From an uncultured Hymenobacter sp. (GTDB lineage Bacteria; Bacteroidota; Bacteroidia; Cytophagales; Hymenobacteraceae), in NCBI GenBank assembly GCA_913776615.1, contig CAJYPK010000024.1:1-64000 (forward strand): a stretch of 64,000 bases of DNA. Direction: 5' to 3'. The notes beneath the pieces were generated by a model. The model had not been told where the DNA came from. It searched no databases and saw only the letters and a program-made list of their open reading frames with translations. Below are positions 31,737 through 40,706 of this stretch, one piece after another (positions within the stretch are counted from its first letter, which is position 1; each line of letters begins with the position of its first letter). The position numbers and the translations under genes were made by a program.

Positions 31737-32606
31737 TTAGCTGAGCGAGTCTTTGATATTACCGATGAGATTATCGGTCAAGGTCATCTGCTCTTTCTGG
31801 GCGTGGCCCTCGGGCACGGGCGGGGCGAGCTTGGGCTCGTCGCCGTAGGGCTCGGCTTTCAGCACTTTAAACTCGCCTTTGCCGTCGATGCTGGGGCCAT
31901 GCGTCCAGCGGCCCTCGGGGGTGCCGGTGCCGTCGATGTTGGTCGAGATAAAGGCGTAGCTGAAGTTCTGATTTTCTTTACCCTGCGGGAAAGAGTTGGG
32001 AATGGGCAGGGCCGCCGTGCCGCCCAACTCTTCGATCACGGCCAGCCACTGCTGCTGGTGCATCGTGTCGCGGGCAATCATAAAGCTGAGCATATCCTTC
32101 ATGCCGGGGTCGTCGGTGATTTCCCAGAGTCGGGTGGCCAAGGCGCGGCCCGTACTCTCAGCCGCCACGTTGGTATACATGTCGGCCACCAGGTTGCCGC
32201 TGCCCACCACGTAAGCCCCGCTGAAGGGCACGCCCTCGGCATCGAAGGCCATGGCCCCCAGGCCCGCCGACAAAAACGAGCGCGGATTCATGCCCCCCAA
32301 CACCGCGCCGACCACGCCATCCTGCTTAATGGCGGCCTCCTGCACCGAGAGCGGCGCCCCTTCCAGGTTGAGCGCCACGGCCGTGGCCAGCATTTCAATG
32401 TGCGAGATTTCCTCCGTGCCGGTATCCAGCAGCATGTCGCGGTATTTCACGGGGCCGCGGGCATTCCAAGCCTGAAACAGGTATTGCAGGCAAACGCGCA
32501 TTTCGCCCTCAATGCCGCCAATGGCTTGCTGAAGCATGCGGGCAAACGCTGGGTTGGGCTTTTCGACCCGCACTTTGAACTGCGTGCGCTTATCGTGGTA
32601 AAACAT
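31737..32606 (-). CDS. Manganese catalase
   Basis: This non-haem catalase of 289 residues dismutates hydrogen peroxide at a di-manganese centre. The ferritin-like helices carry the ligands: Glu in GGIEGEMRVCLQYLFQ, Glu/His in TGTEEISHIEMLATAV, and Glu/His in MIARDTMHQQQWLAVIEELG. The opening MFYHDKRTQFKVRVEKPNPA is typical for the family. The C-terminal 60 residues contain the Asn/Gly-rich subunit-contact region. No signal peptide is seen. With the two peroxiredoxins in the window it is part of the cell's peroxide defence, though the three are not linked in one operon. Confidence 0.95.
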   Translation of the reverse strand: MFYHDKRTQFKVRVEKPNPAFARMLQQAIGGIEGEMRVCLQYLFQAWNARGPVKYRDMLLDTGTEEISHIEMLATAVALNLEGAPLSVQEAAIKQDGVVGAVLGGMNPRSFLSAGLGAMAFDAEGVPFSGAYVVGSGNLVADMYTNVAAESTGRALATRLWEITDDPGMKDMLSFMIARDTMHQQQWLAVIEELGGTAALPIPNSFPQGKENQNFSYAFISTNIDGTGTPEGRWTHGPSIDGKGEFKVLKAEPYGDEPKLAPPVPEGHAQKEQMTLTDNLIGNIKDSLS

Positions 32607-32826
32607 CGTGGAAAAGGGTTGAGGTTAGGTTGCCAACGTTGGCAGATATGCCCGTTCCTACGCCCGTCCAAGTGGCTGGGTTGGTGCTTATGAATTTGAT
32701 GATGAGCTTATTATGCTGAAAATGCGCGGCTAAGCGCTGCCTTTCGAACAAGCTAAAGCAGGACTGTTTTCACCCCGAAAACCCTGGCCGTTGCCGGGGC
32801 TAGCGCGCTGTGGATAAAGGGTAAAT

Positions 32827-32864
32827 AAAAAAAGCCGCCCCGCTGACCAGCGGGGCGGCTTTGC
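32827..32864 (-). terminator. Strong hairpin terminator of topA
   Basis: AAAAAAAGCCGCCCCGCTG / CAGCGGGGCGGCTTT, placed just after the leftward topA stop and with an A-run that reads as T on that strand. Confidence 0.9.
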
Positions 32865-32888
32865 AAGCCAGCGGGCGACCGAAAAAAA

Positions 32889-35396
32889 TTATTCAGTAGC
32901 GGCGGCCTTTTTTGCGGTGGGCTTCTTGGCCGCGGCCGGTTTTTTAGCTGCGGTGGCTTTGGTAGGGGCTGCTTTCTTGGTAGCAGTTTTTTTTGCGGCC
33001 GGAGCCTTGGCCGCTTTTTTGGCGGGGGCGTCGGCTTCCTTTTCGGGTTTCTCAGCAGCGGCTTTTTTGCCGAAGCGGCCCCCCTTGGCGGGCTTGTCGG
33101 GCGTGGCGGCGGCCAGCTCCAGGCAGCGCTCCAGCGTGAGGTCGGCGGGCTCTTCGCCCTTCGGAATCTTTACGTTTTTCTTGCCCACTACGATATAGGG
33201 GCCGAAGCGACCGTTGAGCACCTGCACCTCGGGGTTTTCGTCGAAGGTCTTGATGAGGCGTTCGGCGTCCGATTTGCGCTTGGCCTCAATGAGCGCCACG
33301 GCTTCCTCGCCCGTGATGGTGTGCGGATCCTGCTCCTTGCCCAGCGAGTAAAACTTGCTGTCGTGGCGGATGTAGGGGCCGAAGCGGCCGAGCGCGGCCG
33401 TCATGGGCTTGTCTTCAAACTCGCCCACCACGCGCGGTAACTTGAAGAGGTCCAGGGCCTCTTCCAGCGTGATAGTTTCGATAAACTGACCCTTGCGCAG
33501 GTTGGCGTAGGCGGGCTTGGTTTCGCCCTCGGTATCGCCCAGCGCTACGTAGGGGCCGTATTTGCCGAGGCGAGCGGTGATTTTCTCGCCCGTTTCAGGA
33601 TGCACGCCGATTTCACGGGTGCTGCCCAGGGTGCTGCGCTCGATGTCCTGCCCGCGCTCTACGCTGGCGTGGAACGGCTCGTAAAAGCCCGCTAGCATGT
33701 GGCCCCAGTCTTCGTGGCCGTTGGCAATCTGGTCGAATTCATCCTCCACCTTGGCCGTAAACTGAAAGTCCACGATGGCAGGAAAGTGTTCTACAAGGAA
33801 GTCGTTGACTACTAGTGCAGTGTCGGTTGGGAAAAGCTTGGCCTTGTCGGCCCCGTAGGTTTCGGTGCGCTGCTCGGTTTTCACCTCGTTGCCGGCCAGC
33901 GAGAGCACGTAGATTTTGCGCTCCTTGCCCTCCCGCGAGTCTTTTTCCACGTAGCCGCGCTTCTGCACGATGCTGATGGTGGGGGCGTAGGTGCTGGGGC
34001 GGCCGATGCCCATTTCCTCCAGCTTCTTCACCAGCGAGGCTTCGGTGTAGCGGGCGGGCGGCGTGCTGAAGCGCTCGGTGGCGGTGAGGGTTTGCAGCGG
34101 CAGGTTCTGCCCCACGCTCAAGGGCGGCAGGCCGCGGGAAAACGAGCTTTCGCCATCGGCGGGCTGGTCTTCGTCGTCCTTGCTTTCGGCGTAGGCTTTC
34201 AGGAAGCCTTCGAAGGTAATCACCTCACCCGTAGCCGAAAACGTAGTATCCGGCTGGGTGCTGATGCCGATAATGGCCGTAGTGCGCTCAATCTGCGCGT
34301 CGGCCATCTGCGAGCCCATCGCCCGCTTGCGGATGAGGTCGTACAGGCGCTGCTCCGAGGCATCGGCCCCAGCCTTGAGCTGCTTGAAATCGGTGGGGCG
34401 GATGGCTTCGTGCGCCTCCTGCGCCGACGCCGACTTGGTTTTGAACTGACGCTCGTGGGCGTACTCAGCCCCGTACGCGGCCACGATGGCCTCGCGGGCA
34501 CCCCGGCGGGCCTCCTCGCTCAGGTTGACCGAATCGGTTCGCATGTAGCTGATGCGGCCGGCCTCGTACAGCTTCTGGGCCACCGTCATGGTTTGCGCCA
34601 CTGAGAAGCCGAGCTTACGAGAAGCTTCCTGCTGAAGCGTGGACGTGGTAAAGGGCGGCGCGGGGCTGCGCTTACCCGGTTTTTTGTCGAGACTATTAAT
34701 ACTGTACGTCGCCCCGATGCAGCGCGTGAGAAAGGCTTCGGCTTCCTCGCGGGTTTTGTAGCGGGTGGGCAGCTCGGCCTCCAGGGTGGTACCCTGGCCG
34801 GCGTCGAAGCGGGCGACCACGCGGTAGGCACTGCTGGCCGTGTGCTTGTTGATTTCGCGCTCGCGGTCCACAATCAGGCGCACGGCCACGCTCTGCACGC
34901 GGCCCGCCGAAAGGCCGGCCTTCACCTTGCGCCACAGCACCGGGCTCAGCTCGAAGCCCACCAGGCGGTCGAGCACGCGGCGGGCCTGCTGGGCGTTCAC
35001 CAGGTCGATGTTGATGGTGCGCGGGTTGTCGATGGCCGCCAGAATGGCTGGCTTGGTAATCTCCCGGAAGACAATGCGCTTAGTCTTGTCAGCCTTGAGG
35101 TTAAGGGCCTCCGACAAGTGCCATGAAATAGCCTCGCCCTCGCGGTCATCGTCACTCGCCAGCCACACGGTTTCAGCTTCTTTCGACAGCTTTTTGAGCT
35201 GCGAAATCAGCTCGCGCTTATCGGCATCGACCACGTAGGTGGGCTTGAAGCCGTTGGCTACGTCGATGGCGTTGTTGTCCTTGGGTAAGTCGCGGACGTG
35301 CCCGTAGCTGGACTTCACCACGAAATCCGGGCCTAAATAGCCCTCAATGGTTTTGGCCTTGGCGGGCGACTCGACGATAACTAGATTCTTGACCAT
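32889..35396 (-). CDS. topA: DNA topoisomerase I
   Basis: TopA relaxes negative supercoils by single-strand passage. The 835-residue protein starts MVKNLVIVESPAKAKTIEGY with the Toprim Glu. The catalytic Tyr lies in AGRISYMRTDSVNLS and the DxD-type metal motif in SDDDREGEAISWHLSE. The C-terminal part has three to four zinc-free Topo_C repeats (ARLGKYGPYVALGD, AALGRFGPYIRHD, LNGRFGPYIVVGKK) instead of four-Cys zinc fingers. It ends with about 70 residues of Lys/Ala-rich repeats (KKAAKAPAAKKTATKKA), a histone-H1-like tail seen in some bacterial TopA. The track start adds 39 residues without homology, so I use Met 35396. Confidence 0.96.
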   Translation of the reverse strand: MVKNLVIVESPAKAKTIEGYLGPDFVVKSSYGHVRDLPKDNNAIDVANGFKPTYVVDADKRELISQLKKLSKEAETVWLASDDDREGEAISWHLSEALNLKADKTKRIVFREITKPAILAAIDNPRTINIDLVNAQQARRVLDRLVGFELSPVLWRKVKAGLSAGRVQSVAVRLIVDREREINKHTASSAYRVVARFDAGQGTTLEAELPTRYKTREEAEAFLTRCIGATYSINSLDKKPGKRSPAPPFTTSTLQQEASRKLGFSVAQTMTVAQKLYEAGRISYMRTDSVNLSEEARRGAREAIVAAYGAEYAHERQFKTKSASAQEAHEAIRPTDFKQLKAGADASEQRLYDLIRKRAMGSQMADAQIERTTAIIGISTQPDTTFSATGEVITFEGFLKAYAESKDDEDQPADGESSFSRGLPPLSVGQNLPLQTLTATERFSTPPARYTEASLVKKLEEMGIGRPSTYAPTISIVQKRGYVEKDSREGKERKIYVLSLAGNEVKTEQRTETYGADKAKLFPTDTALVVNDFLVEHFPAIVDFQFTAKVEDEFDQIANGHEDWGHMLAGFYEPFHASVERGQDIERSTLGSTREIGVHPETGEKITARLGKYGPYVALGDTEGETKPAYANLRKGQFIETITLEEALDLFKLPRVVGEFEDKPMTAALGRFGPYIRHDSKFYSLGKEQDPHTITGEEAVALIEAKRKSDAERLIKTFDENPEVQVLNGRFGPYIVVGKKNVKIPKGEEPADLTLERCLELAAATPDKPAKGGRFGKKAAAEKPEKEADAPAKKAAKAPAAKKTATKKAAPTKATAAKKPAAAKKPTAKKAAATE

Positions 35397-35536
35397 GCAG
35401 GCGGGGTAGGGGGCGGGGAGGGAAAGGAAGCAGCGGGTTGAGAACGCAGGCTCCGCCCGAAAAGTTAAAAACGGGCACAAAGATGCACGACCGGCGGCGA
35501 CTACGACCGGCAAGCTACCTTCGGGCGGCTATCCTA

Positions 35537-35566
35537 TTGCCGGAAGGCCCGGCACGCCTACTTTTG
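35537..35566 (+). promoter_or_regulatory. Bacteroidota promoter of the chemosensory operon
   Basis: TTG (35537-35539), 19 nt, TACTTTTG (35559-35566) is a close match to TTG-N19-TAnnTTTG, 54 bp before the receptor ATG. It supports one promoter for the five-gene operon. Confidence 0.6.
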
Positions 35567-35619
35567 TTGGTCTCCACTGCGGGCTACGGCCCGTTCCACT
35601 CTCTCCGCGTCCTTCTCCC

Positions 35620-38600
35620 ATGGCTTCCGCCAAGAAAACTACGGCTCCGGTAACTGAACTAGATGAGGCGCCCCGCCCCATCGAAACTGATACGCCCGTC
35701 GATGCTACCACCCGCAAGCGCGGCATTCGTCGCAGCGCGGGCTCTGCCGATACCGATTATGTGAATGAGCAGCTCAACCGGGTGCTCTTCGCCCTCGATG
35801 CCTTTAAAAAAGGCGACGTATCGGTGCGCCTGACCAAACAAAACGACGATATCTTCTCCGAAATCGCCGAAGCCTACAACTCAATGGTGGAGATGATTGG
35901 CGGGGTAGGTGGGGAAGTGTCGCGTATTTCGAAGGTCGCCGGGGTGGAAGGCAACCTGAAAGCCCGCGCCTCGGCCGACGGCGCGGCGGGCTTCTGGCGC
36001 GACATGCTCAACAACATCAACGGCCTCGTGGATTCCATCGCCGTGCCGGTATTGGAAGTAGGTAAAGTGCTGAAAAACATCAGCCGGGGCAACCTCGACG
36101 AGAGCTTCCAGATTCCGGTGTCGGGCGACTTCAAGGTGATGGCCGAAACCATCAACCGCACCATCGACAACCTCAACGTATTCGCCGGCGAGGTAAGCCG
36201 CGTGGCGCAGGAGGTAGGCACCGAGGGCCGGCTGGGCGGCCAGGCCGTGGTGCCCAACGTGGGCGGCGTGTGGAAAGAGCTGACCGACAACGTAAACACG
36301 ATGGCGGCCTCGCTCACCAGCCAGGTGCGCGACATTGCCAACGTGACTACCGCCGTGGCCCGGGGCGACCTCAGTCAGAAGATGACGGTGGACGTGAAGG
36401 GCGAACTGCTGCAATTGAAGCAGAACCTCAACCAGATGGTGGACTCGCTCAACCTCTTCGCCGGTGAGGTAACCCGCGTGGCCCTCGACGTGGGCACCGA
36501 GGGGAAACTCGGCGGCCAGGCCAGCGTACCGGGCGTGTCGGGCATCTGGAAAGACCTGACCGACAACGTAAACAACATGGCCGCCAACCTGACCTCTCAG
36601 GTGCGCGACATCGCCAACGTGGCTACCGCCGTAGCCCGCGGCGACCTCAGCCAGAAGATGACGGTGAACGTGAAGGGCGAGATTCTGGAGCTGAAGAATA
36701 TTCTGAACCAGATGGTGGACTCGCTCAACATCTTCGGTGACGAAGTAACCCGCGTGGCCCGCGAAGTAGGCACCGAGGGTAAGCTCGGCGGTCAGGCCGT
36801 GGTGCCCCGCGTCGGCGGTACCTGGAAAGAGCTGACCGACAACGTAAACACGATGGCGGCCAACCTGACCAGCCAGGTGCGCGACATTGCCAACGTGGCC
36901 ACTGCCGTGGCCCGCGGTGACCTCAGCCAGAAAATGACGGTGGATGTGCAGGGCGAGATTCTCGACCTCAAGAACATCCTCAACCAGATGGTGGACTCGC
37001 TCAACATCTTCGCCGGCGAGGTAACCCGCGTGGCCCGCGAGGTGGGTACCGAAGGTATTCTGGGCGGCCAGGCCAACGTACCCCGCGTGAGCGGTACCTG
37101 GAAAGACTTGACCGACAACGTAAACACGATGGCCTCGAACCTGACTTCTCAGGTGCGGGACATTGCCAACGTGGCTACCGCCGTATCGCGCGGCGACCTT
37201 AGCCAGCGCGTGACGGTGAACGTGCGCGGCGAGCTCTTGCAGCTCAAGGAAAACCTCAACCAGATGGTGGACTCGCTGAACGTATTTGGCGACGAGGTAA
37301 CCCGCGTGGCCCGCGAGGTAGGCACCGACGGGAAGCTCGGCGGCCAGGCCAACGTGCCGGGCGTGAAAGGCACCTGGAAAGACCTGACCGACAACGTAAA
37401 TACGATGGCGGCCTCGCTCACCAGCCAGGTGCGCGACATTGCCAATGTAACCACCGCCGTAGCCCGTGGCGACCTCAGCCAGAAGGTATCGGTAGACGTT
37501 AAAGGTGAGCTGCTCGACCTCAAGGACAACATCAACCAGATGGTGGACTCGCTCAACATCTTCGCCGGCGAGGTAACCCGCGTGGCGCTGGAAGTGGGCA
37601 CCGAGGGCCAGCTGGGCGGCCAGGCCGTGGTGCCCAACGTGAGCGGCGTGTGGAAAGACTTGACCGACAACGTAAACACGATGGCCACCAACCTCACCAT
37701 CCAGGTGCGGGGCATCGTGAAAGTAGTAACGGCGGTATCGCAGGGCGACTTGACCCAGAAGCTGATGCTGGAAGCCGCCGGCGAGGTGGCCGACCTGGCC
37801 CAGACCATCAACCGAATGGTGGACGACCTGAACCGCCTGGCTTCGGAAGTAAGCCGGGTGGCCCGCGTGGCCGGGGCCGAGGGCAAGCTCACCGAGCGTG
37901 CCACGGTAGGCGGCGTATCGGGCTCGTGGAAAGAGCTGGTTGATACGCTCAACGCGCTGATTGAGAGCATAGCACTGCCGGTACTGGAAGTGAGCCGCGT
38001 GGTGCGTGCCATCTCGGAAGGTGACCTGACCCAGATGGTAGAAATTCAAACCACGGGCGACATTCTTTCGATGTCGAACTCGCTCAACCAAGCCGTAGAA
38101 AACCTCAACGCCCTGCTCGGGGAAATCAACGACTCGGCCCAGGTAGTGGGTACCTCTTCGGAAGAAATGGTAGACAAGGGCCAGGAAATGAGCCGGGTAA
38201 CGGTCGACGTGGCCCTGGCTATGCAGCAGATGGCCGAAGGCGCGCAAAATCAGGCCTTGAAAACTGACCAAGCCTTCAAGCTCATCGAGGAAATCATGAC
38301 CGCCACCAAGGAAACGGCCAACAAGGCCGACGTGGTGAACAAGTCGGCCATCATGGGTGAGCAAACCTCGCAACAGGGCCTCAAAACGGTGGCCGAGGTG
38401 GTGAAAAACATGGAAGAAATTTCCGGCGCGGCCACCCAAACCTCGCGCACCATCGAAGTACTCTCGACCCGCTCACAGGAAATCAGCAAGTCGCTGGGCG
38501 TGATTACCGACATCGCCTCGCAAACCAACCTGCTGGCCCTCAACGCCGCCATCGAAGCGGCCCGCGCCGGCGAGGCCGGCCGCGGCTTCGCGGTGGTAGC

Positions 38601-39405
38601 CGAGGAAATCCGCAAGCTGGCCGAAGGCTCGCGCAAATCGGCCAACGAGATTGCCACGCTGGTGGAAGACGTAAAGAAGGATACGACCAGTGCCGCCACC
38701 GCCATCAGCGCGATGGAAGACCGGGTATCGCGGGGTAAAAACGCCACCTTCGAGGCCAGCGCGGCCTTTAAGAACATTGCCACCAGCAGCGGTGAAACGC
38801 TGCGCACCTCGCGCGACATTCTCACGGCTACGGCCGTGCAGCAAACCTCGATTGGCGACGTGGTGAAGTACGTGGAAGAAGTGGTAGCCATCGCCGAGCA
38901 AACGGCCACCGGCACCCAGCAGGTGGCCGGTACGGCCCGCCAGCTGTCGTCGTCGATGCAGGAGCTCACCAGCTCGTCGCAGCGCCTCTCCGACATTGCC
39001 GACGACCTCCAGGACGGCCTCGAAACCTTCCAGCTCTTCGAATACGCCCCCGAGCCGGAGCCCGAACCCGAGCCCGAGCCGCAGCGCCGGGTGGTGCGCC
39101 GCCCGCTGGCTACCAAAGCTACGGTTACCCCCGTGGCCGCTGTCCCGGCCGTTGTACCCAGCACTGGCCGTCCCGCCCCGCGACGCGCCGCCAGCGCCAC
39201 CCCAGCCTCGGCGAATACCGCTGAAGCCAGCCCGGCTAGCAACGGCCGCGCCCGCCGCCCCGCCGCTACGCCGGCTGCCGAGGCTACCCCAGCTAAGGGC
39301 TCGGCACGCCGCGCCCGACCGGCCGCCAGCGATGCCACACCCGAAGCGGAAAGTAAGCCAACTCCCGCTGCTAGCCGTGCGCGCAGCAAGACAAAGGCTA
39401 AGTAA
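35620..39405 (+). CDS. Soluble poly-HAMP methyl-accepting chemotaxis protein
   Basis: This 1261-residue receptor has no signal peptide and no transmembrane helix. After a charged 47-residue lead come repeated HAMP units with a strict 92-residue period, starting near residues 48, 140, 232, 324, 416, 508, 600, 692 and 784. Those from 232 to 691 are nearly identical ([39 protein letters not shown]). A canonical receptor signalling hairpin follows at about 850-1120, with the CheA/CheW contact tip [20 protein letters not shown]. Residues 1141-1261 are a Glu-Pro repeat and then an Ala/Pro/Arg/Lys tail. No ligand-binding domain is seen, so the stimulus is unknown and may be internal. It should assemble in the cytosol with CheW and CheA encoded next. 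Confidence 0.93.
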   Translation: MASAKKTTAPVTELDEAPRPIETDTPVDATTRKRGIRRSAGSADTDYVNEQLNRVLFALDAFKKGDVSVRLTKQNDDIFSEIAEAYNSMVEMIGGVGGEVSRISKVAGVEGNLKARASADGAAGFWRDMLNNINGLVDSIAVPVLEVGKVLKNISRGNLDESFQIPVSGDFKVMAETINRTIDNLNVFAGEVSRVAQEVGTEGRLGGQAVVPNVGGVWKELTDNVNTMAASLTSQVRDIANVTTAVARGDLSQKMTVDVKGELLQLKQNLNQMVDSLNLFAGEVTRVALDVGTEGKLGGQASVPGVSGIWKDLTDNVNNMAANLTSQVRDIANVATAVARGDLSQKMTVNVKGEILELKNILNQMVDSLNIFGDEVTRVAREVGTEGKLGGQAVVPRVGGTWKELTDNVNTMAANLTSQVRDIANVATAVARGDLSQKMTVDVQGEILDLKNILNQMVDSLNIFAGEVTRVAREVGTEGILGGQANVPRVSGTWKDLTDNVNTMASNLTSQVRDIANVATAVSRGDLSQRVTVNVRGELLQLKENLNQMVDSLNVFGDEVTRVAREVGTDGKLGGQANVPGVKGTWKDLTDNVNTMAASLTSQVRDIANVTTAVARGDLSQKVSVDVKGELLDLKDNINQMVDSLNIFAGEVTRVALEVGTEGQLGGQAVVPNVSGVWKDLTDNVNTMATNLTIQVRGIVKVVTAVSQGDLTQKLMLEAAGEVADLAQTINRMVDDLNRLASEVSRVARVAGAEGKLTERATVGGVSGSWKELVDTLNALIESIALPVLEVSRVVRAISEGDLTQMVEIQTTGDILSMSNSLNQAVENLNALLGEINDSAQVVGTSSEEMVDKGQEMSRVTVDVALAMQQMAEGAQNQALKTDQAFKLIEEIMTATKETANKADVVNKSAIMGEQTSQQGLKTVAEVVKNMEEISGAATQTSRTIEVLSTRSQEISKSLGVITDIASQTNLLALNAAIEAARAGEAGRGFAVVAEEIRKLAEGSRKSANEIATLVEDVKKDTTSAATAISAMEDRVSRGKNATFEASAAFKNIATSSGETLRTSRDILTATAVQQTSIGDVVKYVEEVVAIAEQTATGTQQVAGTARQLSSSMQELTSSSQRLSDIADDLQDGLETFQLFEYAPEPEPEPEPEPQRRVVRRPLATKATVTPVAAVPAVVPSTGRPAPRRAASATPASANTAEASPASNGRARRPAATPAAEATPAKGSARRARPAASDATPEAESKPTPAASRARSKTKAK
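36313..37968 (+). repeat. Six tandem 276-bp repeats coding for HAMP units
   Basis: The DNA repeats in register with the protein: phrases such as CTGACCGACAACGTAAACAC and AACCAGATGGTGGACTCGCT recur every 276 bp. The first five units are very similar and the sixth is diverged. Copy number is expected to vary by recombination between strains. Confidence 0.9.
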
Positions 39406-39468
39406 TGACCTAGCCCGGCGCGTGCGCCATGATAGATTTAATTTTGATACTGAGCTTATTTAGTTTGC

Positions 39469-40065
39469 ATGGCTGATTCTGCTGCTACCCGCCCGGCCGC
39501 TACCTCGGGCCGCGCCGCGCCGGCTGCGCCCGAGGCGGTGGTCCAGCTGATAGTCTTCCGCCTGGGCGACGAGGACTACGGTATCCGCATCGAGCAGGTG
39601 AAAGAAGTCACCATTACCCCCGAGGTAGTGCGGATGCCCAAAACGCCGCCCTTTATTAAAGGCATCACCAACTTGCGCGGCGATATTATCGCCGTGGTAG
39701 ACTTGGAGGAGCGGTTTCAGCTGCGGCCGGCGGGCCGGCCGGTGCCTGAGTTTTCGTATACGCTGGCCGTGGAGGCGCCTGACTATACGCTGGGGCTGAT
39801 AGTCCGGGAAGTACCCCGGCCCATTACCATCCCGGTCAGCGCTATTGAGCCCGCGCCTGAATTTGTGCAGGATACCGGCCAGCGGGACAAATACCTCGAA
39901 GGCATTGCAAAGTTACCCGACGGCCAAGGCGTCATTATTGTGCTGGATATGCCCAAGCTGCTTACTCCTAGCGAGATAATGCGGCTGCCCGGCCAGCCCA
40001 CCGCCTCAGCTGGCCGCTCAGCTGCCAAAGCGGAGGCTGGCGACGCACCCTCCAAGGCGCATTAG
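39469..40065 (+). CDS. cheW: CheW-type coupling protein
   Basis: CheW joins receptor to CheA. The 198-residue protein has an Ala/Pro-rich lead of about 22 residues and one CheW domain. That domain contains LIVFRLGDEDYGIRIEQVKE, VRMPKTPPFIKGITNLRGDI (the receptor-binding NLRG motif) and IAVVDLEERF. A C-terminal extension of about 30 residues, rich in Ala/Ser/Lys, is not part of the fold. It lies 63 bp after the receptor gene on the same strand, consistent with one operon. With a soluble receptor, the complex would be a cytosolic array or cluster. Confidence 0.94.
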   Translation: MADSAATRPAATSGRAAPAAPEAVVQLIVFRLGDEDYGIRIEQVKEVTITPEVVRMPKTPPFIKGITNLRGDIIAVVDLEERFQLRPAGRPVPEFSYTLAVEAPDYTLGLIVREVPRPITIPVSAIEPAPEFVQDTGQRDKYLEGIAKLPDGQGVIIVLDMPKLLTPSEIMRLPGQPTASAGRSAAKAEAGDAPSKAH

Positions 40066-40143
40066 CCGTAGACGAGCCACTTACCAGCCCACTAAGATGC
40101 TGGGTCAGCCTCCTTCCCTCACTTTCCTAGATTGACCTCCTAC

Positions 40144-40524
40144 ATGAATAAGCGCATTCTCATCGTCGACGACTCGTTCTACATGCGGACGATGCTCAAG
40201 AATATGCTCACCGACGCTGGCTATGACGTAGTCGGCGAAGCCGCCAATGGCCAGCAAGCCCTAGAGATGGCCGTAGCAACCACGCCCGACCTCATTACCC
40301 TCGACGTTATCCTACCCGACAACACTGGCCTCGACGTGCTCAAAGGCATTCGCCAGCAGCAGCCCGACGCCAAAGTTGTAATGTGCTCGGCCGTAGGCCA
40401 GGAAACCATTGTCAATGAGGCTATAGAAAATGGCGCTTTGGCCTACATCGTTAAACCCTTCTCGGAAGAGCGGGTGCTGGAAATCGTCGGCAGCGCGTTG
40501 CAGGGCGACGGCTCGCCCGTTTAG
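40144..40524 (+). CDS. cheY: CheY-like single-domain response regulator
   Basis: A 126-residue receiver domain with no output domain. The acidic pocket (VDDS, Asp9-Asp10), phosphoacceptor Asp54 (LITLDVILPD), Ser82 (MCSAVGQ) and Lys104 (YIVKPFSEER) are all present, so phosphorylation by the neighbouring CheA is expected. The start is the ATG at 40144. The track begins at TTG four codons earlier. It sits between cheW and cheA. Its target could be the gliding machinery or another cellular process; the sequence does not say. Confidence 0.93.
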   Translation: MNKRILIVDDSFYMRTMLKNMLTDAGYDVVGEAANGQQALEMAVATTPDLITLDVILPDNTGLDVLKGIRQQQPDAKVVMCSAVGQETIVNEAIENGALAYIVKPFSEERVLEIVGSALQGDGSPV

Positions 40525-40706
40525 CCGGTGCCCGGCTGCGTAGCCGCTATTTAACCGTTCGATAGAACTACCCTCTTGCTTCTCCTCCTTTTTCCTGCGC
40601 AAAGTTCTGGCCCGGCCAGTGCCTGTTGTTGTGGCTATCAAGTAGCCGCTGGCAGCCGGGTGGGCTTTGGGCGGTGTAGAGGCAAGCATTTGCCCGATAA
40701 ACCGCT

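Noticed and set aside
36313-37968. Tandem repeats as a CRISPR array
   Set aside because: They are 276-bp in-frame coding repeats without spacers.
35881-38439. 852-residue ORF on the minus strand opposite the chemoreceptor
   Set aside because: It is a His/Val/Arg-rich mirror of the HAMP repeats, caused by codon bias. The plus strand has clear HAMP and receptor motifs.
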